A stretch of 64,000 nucleotides of DNA from NCBI GenBank assembly GCA_021324015.1, contig JAJPJX010000087.1, forward strand, positions 1 to 64,000, written 5' to 3'. Origin of the DNA: Solibacteraceae bacterium. GTDB lineage: Bacteria; Acidobacteriota; Terriglobia; Bryobacterales; Bryobacteraceae. The translations under genes and the position numbers were made by a program. Of the stretch, positions 8,252 through 16,053 are shown piece by piece (the first letter of the stretch is position 1; each line of letters starts with the position of its first letter). The notes beneath the pieces were generated by a model. The model searched no databases and had not been told where the DNA came from. It saw only the letters and a list, made by a program, of their open reading frames with translations.

Positions 8252-10213
8252 ATGCGTCTCACTTCCCCACGTCTGTCGTTAAAGGCAAAGCTGATCTGGA
8301 GCTACCTGGTCATCCTGGGAACAGGAGGGCTGGCCACCTCGCTGGTGGGCTCGTGGATCGTGAGTTCCACGATCATGATGCAGGCGCGCCGGGCGGTGGA
8401 TCATGATTTCGCCACCGTGAGAACGGTCTATGAGCAGCAACTGCAAGCGCTGCGACTATCGGTGGAGTATGCGGCCGCGGCTTCCACGGTGCAGCACTAT
8501 CTCGCGGGCGGCGATGCCGGACCGCTCTCCGCGTATCTGCAGCGCATCCGCCAGGACGCGGGCTTCGATTTTCTGAGCCTTACCGACCGGAAGGGGCGTG
8601 TGGTATTCCGGGGCTCGCAGCCCTGCCGCTCGCAGGATGACATCTCTTCGGTGAGCGTCGTCAAAGCGGCGCTTTCCGGCCGCGTTGCCGCCGCCACCGA
8701 GATTCTTCCCGCCGGATTGCTGGGCGCTGAGAATCCTGACTTGCGCGCCCGAGTACGCTTCGGTGGAGAAGCCGGTGGCGAGACTCCGGGCATGGCGCTG
8801 GTAGCGGCCGCGCCGGTGGGCACATCCGGGGATACGGCGGGCGTGCTTTACGGCGGCATTCTGTTGAACGGGAACTTCGGGATTGTGGACCGGGTTTGGG
8901 AACTCCTGTTCCGCGGCGACCGGTTCAAGGACGCGGATAGCGGGTCAGTCACGATATTCGAGAGAGACATTCGAATTTCGACGAACGTCAGAACGGCCTC
9001 GGGCGATCGCGCGGTCGGCACGCGCGTCCCCGCCGAGGTCCGCGCCGCCGTCCTGGACCGCGGGCAGCTCTGGAGGGGCCGCGCTTTTGTGGTGAAGGAC
9101 TGGTACATCAGCGAATACGCTCCGATCCGCAACTATGCCGGCGAAGTCATCGGCATGCTCTCCGTGGGCCTTCTCGAGACCACGTACACGGCCATCCGCA
9201 ACCAGGTGATCCTCTCGTTTTTCGGCATCGCCACCATCGGGTTCCTCCTGATCCTCGGCATCACCTATTACATGATCCGTAACATCACCCGCCCGATCGG
9301 CGAGATGGTCGCCGCCACTCACAACATCATCGCAGGCCGGTTCGATCAGGAGGTGCGCTCGAATTCGCAGGGCGAGATCGCGCTGCTGGCGGACTCCTTC
9401 AACGCCATGCTCAAGAGCCTGCGACAGATGAAGGGTGATCTGGAAGAATGGGGCCGCACCCTGGAGCAGAAGGTGAAGCAGCGGACCGAGGAACTCGTGG
9501 CGATGCAGGCCAGAGTGGCGCAGTCGGAAAGGCTGGCCTCGCTCGGGATGCTGGCTGCCGGCGTGGCGCACGAAGTGAATAATCCTCTGGGAGGCATCCT
9601 GGCGCTCACCAGCCTTACCGTCGAAGAGATGCGCCAGGATGATCCGAACCGCGAAAACCTGGAAGAAGTGATTCGCCAGACCACGCGATGCCGCGATATC
9701 GTCCGAGGGCTGCTGGAATTCTCCCGGCAATCGAAAGGCAACACGGAGGCGGTCGATCTGAACAAGGTCCTGCAGGCAACCCTGTCGCTGGTCGGCAAAC
9801 AGGCGCTGTTCTTCAACATCAACGTGGTTTGCGAGCTCCAACCGGAACTGCCTCCCGTGGTCGCCGACCGGTCACAATTCCAACAGGTGTTCATGAATAT
9901 CCTCATGAATGCCGTGCAGGCCATGCACGAGCGCGGGACCATCACGATCGTCACGCGTTACAACACCGACGGAGATTCGGTCGAAGTGTCGATCTCGGAC
10001 ACCGGCCAGGGCATACCGCCGGAACAGATCGATCGGATCTTCGACCCCTTTTTCACGACGAAAGAGAGCGGCCATGGCACCGGGCTCGGCTTGTCGATCG
10101 CCTATGGAATCGTGACCACCCACGGCGGGAGCATTGCTGTCCAAAGCGAGATCGGAAAGGGAACTACGTTCACGATCCGCATGCCGGTCACGGTCCCCGT
10201 CGGGTCGGAGTAA
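8252..10213 (+). CDS. Membrane sensor histidine kinase (cache-HAMP-HisKA-HATPase)
   Basis: A 653-residue sensor. TM1 lies at about residues 14-36 and is followed by a large periplasmic cache-type sensing region (about 40-305), TM2 at about 320-343, a HAMP linker (RPIGEMVAATHN onwards), a charged coiled coil, the HisKA domain (phospho-His near 439, in GVAHEVNNPLGG) and a C-terminal HATPase (N-box NILMNAVQAM, DTGQGIP, GTGLGLSI). Architecture resembles C4-dicarboxylate/nitrogen-type kinases. It is the last of four co-directional signalling genes directly behind the hydrogenase operon, so control of hydrogen metabolism is a reasonable guess, though no DNA-binding regulator is present. Confidence 0.85.
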   Translation: MRLTSPRLSLKAKLIWSYLVILGTGGLATSLVGSWIVSSTIMMQARRAVDHDFATVRTVYEQQLQALRLSVEYAAAASTVQHYLAGGDAGPLSAYLQRIRQDAGFDFLSLTDRKGRVVFRGSQPCRSQDDISSVSVVKAALSGRVAAATEILPAGLLGAENPDLRARVRFGGEAGGETPGMALVAAAPVGTSGDTAGVLYGGILLNGNFGIVDRVWELLFRGDRFKDADSGSVTIFERDIRISTNVRTASGDRAVGTRVPAEVRAAVLDRGQLWRGRAFVVKDWYISEYAPIRNYAGEVIGMLSVGLLETTYTAIRNQVILSFFGIATIGFLLILGITYYMIRNITRPIGEMVAATHNIIAGRFDQEVRSNSQGEIALLADSFNAMLKSLRQMKGDLEEWGRTLEQKVKQRTEELVAMQARVAQSERLASLGMLAAGVAHEVNNPLGGILALTSLTVEEMRQDDPNRENLEEVIRQTTRCRDIVRGLLEFSRQSKGNTEAVDLNKVLQATLSLVGKQALFFNINVVCELQPELPPVVADRSQFQQVFMNILMNAVQAMHERGTITIVTRYNTDGDSVEVSISDTGQGIPPEQIDRIFDPFFTTKESGHGTGLGLSIAYGIVTTHGGSIAVQSEIGKGTTFTIRMPVTVPVGSE

Positions 10214-10261
10214 TCGCTCCCGGAGGCTTCATTCCGTGTCACGCCGTGCGGTCCGCGAGGC

Positions 10262-13200
10262 TCAGTAGAAGGCGGTTATCTGTAAATCCTTCCTGCCGGC
10301 GGGGAGCCGGATCCACTCTTTTCCCGGATCGAAATCCCTCCATTCCTCGGCATTGACGGTGACGCGCCGGATGGCGGCCTTGCGCGGATGGCGGAAGCGC
10401 AGATACAGATTGGCCGGCGGGTTCCGCAGGGGCGGCTGGACGGCCGCTTCGATGCGGCCCTCGCCGGCGCGGGACTGAATCCGGTACGCGATTTCTCCGA
10501 AGTAGGTGGCCGCCCGGCGCACCGCCACGTGTTTGCCGTGCTCCAGCCAGTGGCGGGGGACGCCACGCCCCAGGTGCAGGTCGCCGCCCATCTCCATTAC
10601 GAGCAGGAAGCGGCACTGGTGGAAGAACCAGGCTTCCTCATGGGTCTTGTGCGGCTGCGCGCCGGAGAAATCCAGTTCCTCCTGAAAGGTCAGGGTCTGC
10701 GGGTCGGCGATGGAGGCGAGCGTGTTATAGAAGCCCCGGACGAAGTTGGGGATCTGGTCACGCTGCAGATACGCGTCCTGGTAATGCACGTAATAGGGCT
10801 GCAGTTTTTCGAATCCGCCCAGGTTGAACCAATCCGTGCCGAGGCGCTCCAGGTTTACCCGGGACGGTAAGGGGGTGAACAGGAAGAACCGGTCTTCGAA
10901 CGCGTTCAGCATCCAGGTCACCTCCGGATCCCAAGGCTCCAGGACCTCGCCTTTGAGAAGGTGGAACGGGCCGATGGTGCAGTCGTAGGCGTAGCCGTGG
11001 CGGCGGTCGGGATCGACGGAGTCCTTGACGTCGCTGCTGAACCCGCGCAACCCGATGTAGGAGGGCACGGAAGGCACGCTGGTGTTGTCCCGCAGACGGG
11101 TGACCGGCGAAAGGGCGACGCTCTCGCGCAGGGCGCGGCGGATGGCTGCGAGGTAATCCGCAGCTTCGCGCGCGATGCGACGGGCGTTTTCGGGATCGGC
11201 GTCCTCCAGCACCCGCGCGGATTTCTTCAATCCCAGGTAAAAGTAGGCGTTCAGCATGAAGCTGTATTCCCAATCGCGGGGATCGGCCACGCAGCCGGCG
11301 GGGGCCAGCCCGTAGGTGAGGGGCTTGCCGCCGTTGGCGTCCAGCCGCATGGTGCGGCGGCGCTCTTCGATCAGGAAGTCGCAGCCGGCCACGATGCGGG
11401 GCGCCACCTCGCGCAGCCAGGCGCGGTCCCGCGTATAGAGATAATGTTCGGCGAGCGCCCACAGCACCGCGCCCTGGTCCACCGTGTAGATGGGCCAGAA
11501 GCGGTAGAAGCCGCCTTCCTTGCGCTGATAGTCGCCGGCGGGCATCAGGTCGCCCTGGGTGGAGAGCCAGGCACGCAGACAATCGCGCGCGCGGCCGTGC
11601 ATGCCGCGCATGTCCAGGGACTGGATGAGCGGGCTGCTCTCGCTGCCGATGGAGCCGTAGTGCAGCATGGCGGTGTTGGGGTAATACTCGCCGCGCTTGC
11701 CGTCCTTGGTCATCGCCAGCAGGAAGTGATGCTGCGAGGCGTGAAAAATCCGCTCCAGGCGGGGATCAGGCAGTTCCACCTGCATACTCTGCGCGCGCAG
11801 CCGTTTCCAATATTCGACGGTTGCGGTGCGCAGGCGGCCGTAGTCGAGGCCGCGCAGCCTGGCGACCTCGGCCGCCGGCATCTCCCAGCCGGGCAGGACC
11901 AGGTGGATCACGTGCTCCTCGCCGGGGCCGAGTTCGACGGTATAGACCGCCGCGTTGGCGGACGGCACCAGACTCAAGGCGCCTTTCCCGCGCATATCCA
12001 GGTAGCAGACCGCCCGCTGGGCATCTCCCTCGGCGGCCGTGATGCAGTCGCCGGCGATGGAGGCGGTCCACTGGTTCCTGACGTTGGGCGGCATGGGGCC
12101 ATAACCCAGGCCCCCGGTGGCGGGCTTCCAGGGCTGCACGAAGAGACGTGCGGTCTTGGCGACCGTCGCGGAATTGCGAATGCCAAGGCGGGAGACGAGC
12201 ACCGCGGGCTCATCCCCGTTCCAGGCAGAGACGTCCTGGCCGAAGTCCCCGAGCAGATGCGCGGAATCGGTCCGCGCGAAGCTGAGTTCGTTCTGGCTCC
12301 AGCTTGTAGTGAGGATGGGCAACCAGCCTTCCTCCAGAGCCTGGTCCTTGGAAGCGGCGTACACGGCATCGGGGGATGGCTGCGGCGGCGCGCCGGCGGG
12401 CGCCTCGAACCAGCGCGGCGCCTCGGTGGTTTCGAAGTAGACGGCGAACACCGGAACCATCACCTGGCCGCTCGTGGGGTCGTGCGTGCCGACCACGATG
12501 TGGCCATCGGGCGCGATGCCGAATTTGTGGTTGTTGGCGTCCACGCCGAGGAAGGAGAGCGTGACCCGGCGCGCCTGGATGTTGGCGTAGGCCTGCTCGA
12601 GAGTCTGCTCGGGGCGCCGCCCCACTTCGTCGATGATGCGGCGCCGGCCCGCGCTGCGCGCCAGAAAAGTCTGCCGCGCGACGGGGGCCTCCTGGTTGCA
12701 GACATACGCGCCGAAATCGGAGATCTCGATGGGCTGGTCCTCCACCGCCAGCCCAGGCAAAAAGGAGAAGCCGCCGGCCTGGGTGCGCAGGGTGAAGATG
12801 GAGCGGTCCACGTCCATGCCCCAGGTGTAGAGCAACCGCGCGGCCAGCACGGCGACCTTACCTCCGCCGGCGCGCGCGGTCCAGGCATCCGGACCGTGGA
12901 TTTCGGCGCCCGCGAGCGCGCGCAGTTCCAGCAATTCGGCATTGTAGGTTTCGATCCTCCCACCGAAAGGCTTTTCCGCGGGGACGTACCCCAGTTCGAT
13001 GCGCACCTGACCGGTCCTCCACTTCGAAGGGCCGAGCACGGAGAACTGCTCGATGGCCACGTCTTTGTTCCCGCGGAAACGCAGGCGGATTTTGCAGGTC
13101 CGCAGCGGAGCAAACGAGTAGATCCAGGAATCGCCCTCGACCTGGAGGAAGCTGGCGTTGGTGGAGCCATCTTCCATGGGCTTCCAGGCGCCCTGAAGAG

Positions 13201-13570
13201 TGGTCAAGCCGCTCCAGTGTTCCAGAAACTGATCGCCGTGCCGCGGGGCTTTTCCGGCGGAATACCGGACGATGATCCGATGAATGGTGCGAAATTCCGG
13301 CCATTCGACTCCCAGATCCGTCTCCGATTCCTTCCAGGGCAGGTCTGAAAGAGAGAGAGCCGTCGCGGGATTGTCGTCCACCCACGAGCGCACGGCGAGG
13401 AGTCTCGCCGCCTCGGGGTTCAGCCAGGATTTGGATTCTCCATAGCGGGCCAGATTGACCGGCTGGCCGGCAAGCGCGGCGCCGGCGTTCCGCCGGTCCT
13501 GCGAGAACCCCGGACATGCGGGGAAAAATGCCGCCGGCAGCATGCCGGACAAAAACGTTCGCCGATTCAT
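10262..13570 (-). CDS. Large secreted six-hairpin glycosidase-like protein
   Basis: A 1102-residue exported protein. The start at 13570 is chosen for its Tat leader (MNRRTFLSGMLPAAFFPA) and an upstream GGAGG; the open frame continues upstream without a good leader. The N-terminal third looks beta-rich, possibly carbohydrate-binding. The C-terminal half (GSIGSESSPLIQSLDMRGMHGRA, FWPIYTVDQGAVLWALAEHY and later segments) fits an (alpha/alpha)6 six-hairpin glycosidase. It probably acts on a plant- or microbe-derived glycan in the periplasm or outside, but neither the CAZy family nor the substrate can be fixed by eye. It is convergent with the sensor kinase gene. Confidence 0.7.
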   Translation of the reverse strand: MNRRTFLSGMLPAAFFPACPGFSQDRRNAGAALAGQPVNLARYGESKSWLNPEAARLLAVRSWVDDNPATALSLSDLPWKESETDLGVEWPEFRTIHRIIVRYSAGKAPRHGDQFLEHWSGLTTLQGAWKPMEDGSTNASFLQVEGDSWIYSFAPLRTCKIRLRFRGNKDVAIEQFSVLGPSKWRTGQVRIELGYVPAEKPFGGRIETYNAELLELRALAGAEIHGPDAWTARAGGGKVAVLAARLLYTWGMDVDRSIFTLRTQAGGFSFLPGLAVEDQPIEISDFGAYVCNQEAPVARQTFLARSAGRRRIIDEVGRRPEQTLEQAYANIQARRVTLSFLGVDANNHKFGIAPDGHIVVGTHDPTSGQVMVPVFAVYFETTEAPRWFEAPAGAPPQPSPDAVYAASKDQALEEGWLPILTTSWSQNELSFARTDSAHLLGDFGQDVSAWNGDEPAVLVSRLGIRNSATVAKTARLFVQPWKPATGGLGYGPMPPNVRNQWTASIAGDCITAAEGDAQRAVCYLDMRGKGALSLVPSANAAVYTVELGPGEEHVIHLVLPGWEMPAAEVARLRGLDYGRLRTATVEYWKRLRAQSMQVELPDPRLERIFHASQHHFLLAMTKDGKRGEYYPNTAMLHYGSIGSESSPLIQSLDMRGMHGRARDCLRAWLSTQGDLMPAGDYQRKEGGFYRFWPIYTVDQGAVLWALAEHYLYTRDRAWLREVAPRIVAGCDFLIEERRRTMRLDANGGKPLTYGLAPAGCVADPRDWEYSFMLNAYFYLGLKKSARVLEDADPENARRIAREAADYLAAIRRALRESVALSPVTRLRDNTSVPSVPSYIGLRGFSSDVKDSVDPDRRHGYAYDCTIGPFHLLKGEVLEPWDPEVTWMLNAFEDRFFLFTPLPSRVNLERLGTDWFNLGGFEKLQPYYVHYQDAYLQRDQIPNFVRGFYNTLASIADPQTLTFQEELDFSGAQPHKTHEEAWFFHQCRFLLVMEMGGDLHLGRGVPRHWLEHGKHVAVRRAATYFGEIAYRIQSRAGEGRIEAAVQPPLRNPPANLYLRFRHPRKAAIRRVTVNAEEWRDFDPGKEWIRLPAGRKDLQITAFY

Positions 13571-13817
13571 GCGCTGCCTCCGCGGTGTCCCAGCCTTTTT
13601 GGGACCCAATGGTATGCTAACGCGGAACCGGGCTTCGTATGCCCGGGACGCGATGCTCCATGTGGGATGGCTCTCCGGGTTGGCCGAACTCCACCAGGAT
13701 GGCGGTGCAAAGCGGCCGGAAGGCGGGCCTGAAGGTGTCCGGCGGTCCTTTGATTTCAACGTTTGCCGCGCGGCACGCCGCTTGCATAGAGACACGGCGC
13801 AAGGAGGCAGGAAAAAG

Positions 13818-14291
13818 ATGAAAACGAAATTGGTGGTGTTGATGCTGATGGCCGGAGGGGCGCTGCTCGCCGAGACGCATGTCGCCATCGGCGTTCAGAT
13901 CGGCGGGCCGGGTCCGGTGGCCGTTCCGCCTCCCGTTGTGGTCAATGTGTACCGGCCTCCATGCCCCGGTCCCGGGTACCTTTGGATCGAGGGATACTAT
14001 GACGGGTTTGGAAACTGGAACGAAGGCTACTGGGCGCTGCCGCCGTATGCCGGCGCATACTGGGTGGCGCCGCGGTTCCTCGGCGGCCACTTCTACGCCG
14101 GCTACTGGGGAGGGCCGCGTGGAGTGTACGGTCCCGAGGCCCGTTTCGCGCCTCCGGCCTACGAACGCGGTCACGAGCGCGGATTTGGGCGGCGGATGCC
14201 CGAACGGTATGAGCATGGATTCCGCGAACGCGGCAACGGCCCCGGCCGCGGAGCTGAACGGGGCGAGTTCCGCCAGGGCTTTCGCCGGTAA
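13818..14291 (+). CDS. Small secreted YxWxGY-type protein with a basic Arg/Gly-rich tail
   Basis: A 157-residue exported protein. The start ATG has a strong AAGGAGG (13801-13807), and a Sec signal peptide ends near LLAETHV. The mature part has Pro-rich sequence, then the aromatic motifs YLWIEGYYD and NEGYWALPPYAGAYW typical of YXWGXW-type repeat proteins, a Gly/Tyr-rich middle and a tail full of Arg, Glu and Gly. Such proteins are common in the cell envelope of acidobacteria and proteobacteria, with no known activity. A clear terminator follows, so it is a single-gene unit. Confidence 0.75.
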   Translation: MKTKLVVLMLMAGGALLAETHVAIGVQIGGPGPVAVPPPVVVNVYRPPCPGPGYLWIEGYYDGFGNWNEGYWALPPYAGAYWVAPRFLGGHFYAGYWGGPRGVYGPEARFAPPAYERGHERGFGRRMPERYEHGFRERGNGPGRGAERGEFRQGFRR

Positions 14292-14327
14292 CAGCGCCAC
14301 CGGCCCTTTCGATTCGGTTGACCTCAG

Positions 14328-14362
14328 GAGCCGCCCGCGGCCGAACGCGGGCGGCTCTTTTT
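14328..14362 (+). terminator. Rho-independent terminator
   Basis: A perfect 12-bp GC-rich stem (14328-14339 paired with 14346-14357), a 6-base loop and a run of five T. It ends the transcript of the small secreted protein. Confidence 0.9.
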
Positions 14363-14392
14363 AGCGATAATCGGCTTCAGGAGCCCGGCATC

Positions 14393-15120
14393 GTGACTAG
14401 CGCAAGCGGCGCGCCGGGGGCGGAGCCTCTGACGCCGCGCGCGCCTTCGCTTCGAAGGTCATTGACCAGATACGGCGTAATGGGTCTGGCGTTGACGGCA
14501 ATCCTGGTCCTGGGTTCCGGCAGGCTGGACTGGGTCCGCGCCTGGCTTTTTGTCGCCGTTACCCTGGGGAGCCAGGTCGTGGTAGGCATTGTGCTCCACC
14601 GAATTGCCCCGGATCTGCTCGTAGAGCGGTCGCGGTTTCCGAAGGACACGGAACACTGGGACAAGGTACTCGCGCCCGCGGTAGCTCTCATCGGGCCGCT
14701 CGCGGTGTGGACGGTTGCCGCCTGGGATGTGCGCGTCCACTGGCCACCCCGGGTATCCGTGTGGTGGAGTCTTGCCGCATTCCTGCTGTGCATCCTGGGG
14801 ATTCTCGTCGCGTTCTGGGCCATGGCCAAAAACCGGTTCTTTACCAGCACGGTTCGGATTCAGGCGGAACGGGGCACGTGGTGATTGATAGCGGTCCATA
14901 CCGATACGTGCGGCACCCAGGGTATAGCGGCGCGCTGGTGTTCACACTCGCCTCGCCGGTAGCGCTCGGCTCCAGGCTCGCGCTGCTCCCCGCTGCGCTC
15001 GTGGCGGTCCTTCTTGTCATCCGCACGGCTCTCGAAGATCGGACTTTGCGCGCCGGCTTGCAGGGCTACGAGGAGTACACGCGCCGAACGCCAAAGCGTC
15101 TGTTACCGGGCGTGTGGTGA
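14393..15120 (+). pseudogene. Isoprenylcysteine carboxyl methyltransferase family protein, frameshifted
   Basis: Two reading frames together make one membrane methyltransferase. The first (from about GTG 14393) gives several membrane helices up to FFTSTVRIQAERG and stops at 14882-14884. The second continues with HVVIDSGPYRYVRHPGYSG, the conserved ICMT signature, and ends EEYTRRTPKRLLPGVW. One base appears to be missing in or next to the G run at 14871-14874. Both halves are otherwise well preserved, so this is either a very recent pseudogene or a sequencing error. An intact product would be an inner-membrane methyltransferase of the ICMT/PEMT superfamily with unknown substrate. Confidence 0.8.
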
Positions 15121-15491
15121 TCCATCTCCGCAGCTTGGCGCATCCGTTCCCGCGCGGAAGAGAACGGCCGCGGGCCGTGCGGGGCCGTGATGGCGACTTC
15201 CCATTCATAATTCCGCGAGACTTCCTCGAACGCCTGTTGGGGCGAGCTTCACCCGGGAAACGGCATGGCCAATTGGCCTCCATGACTCGAGACAGATGTC
15301 GCTAGCCATATCCCAATGTCGCCGTTCTTCGATTACATTCTAGGCCGAAGTAAGCATCCCGTAGCTGTTCGCCGCCTTACCGGTCTTGTTGTTCTCGGTG
15401 GGCGACCCTGAACGGAACCGTCGCCATTCGTTAGCCAGAAGGTCCACTTCCGGGAGATTACGATCGAGAAGTGCCCTTCTGCCTTGATATC
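15121..15491. other. Intergenic stretch without a supported gene
   Basis: About 370 bases between the methyltransferase pseudogene and the toxin remnant. Short frames on both strands show no recognisable motif or ribosome site. The region is probably debris from the same deletions that broke its neighbours. Confidence 0.5.
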
Positions 15492-15653
15492 TCAATCGCC
15501 GCCGATGGGCAGTCGATGACATGTGGTCTTGTGCGGCCGCACCGTGATGAGGACGCCACGTTTCAGGTCGGCTTCGAATTCAGCGAGCACTCTCTCAAGA
15601 CGGCTCGCAATTTCCGGAGCGCGCAGGCCCTGAATGCGTAAACGAATCACAGC
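15492..15653 (-). pseudogene. DUF5615-type PIN-like toxin, C-terminal remnant
   Basis: Only the last 50 or so residues remain: a segment running VIRLRIQGLRAPEIASRL, then LKRGVLITVRPHKTTCHRLPI. This matches the C-terminal end of DUF5615 PIN-like proteins, where 'GALITV' and 'R...LPI' close the domain. The N-terminal part with the acidic catalytic residues is gone. The remnant lies in a different frame over the tail of the DUF433 gene, so a deletion has joined the two. Confidence 0.6.
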
Positions 15654-15873
15654 CGGTGTCAGCCGCAGTGTCCTCAAGGTTGGCTGCGGCGAAGGCGAGC
15701 GCCTGCCGCACGTCCTCCGGCTCCAGCTCCGGATAGTTCCGGAACAGATCGTCCCGATTCGGATACAGCGCCACTGCCTCGACAACCCGGCGTACGGTCA
15801 GCCTCATCCCTCGGATGCAAGGCTGCCCGTTCATCTGACGCGGGTTCCACGTTATGCGATCGAAGCGCTGCAT
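15595..15873 (-). CDS. DUF433 antitoxin-like protein, probably damaged at its C-terminus
   Basis: A 92-residue frame whose first 70 or so residues match the DUF433 family: FDRITWNPRQMNGQPCIRG, then LTVRRVVEAVALYPNRDD, then YPELEPEDVRQALAFAA. DUF433 proteins are winged-helix antitoxins usually paired with DUF5615 PIN-like toxins. The last 20 residues do not fit the family, because the frame runs into the toxin remnant. It may still fold, but the module no longer encodes a full toxin. Confidence 0.6.
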   Translation of the reverse strand: MQRFDRITWNPRQMNGQPCIRGMRLTVRRVVEAVALYPNRDDLFRNYPELEPEDVRQALAFAAANLEDTAADTGCDSFTHSGPARSGNCEPS

Positions 15874-16053
15874 CCTCTACTTATTCTGCTACATTTGAAC
15901 GCGGGCGGACGACTGGTCATCTTATATGGCCGCCGAGGCGGCATGTAACGACAACGTCGGCGGGCGAGTGCCGGATGCCGAGCTTACCATGCTCCACGCG
16001 GCTCTCCAGCGCACCGGGCGCCAGGTCCAGCTCGCGTTAAAATTCCTTTACTG

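Noticed and set aside
10961-13348. A 795-codon plus-strand frame over the glycosidase gene
   Set aside because: Shadow of the minus-strand glycosidase; no domain or leader.
15340-15522. A 60-codon minus-strand frame after the toxin remnant
   Set aside because: No family resemblance, no good ribosome site, and it lies in decayed DNA.
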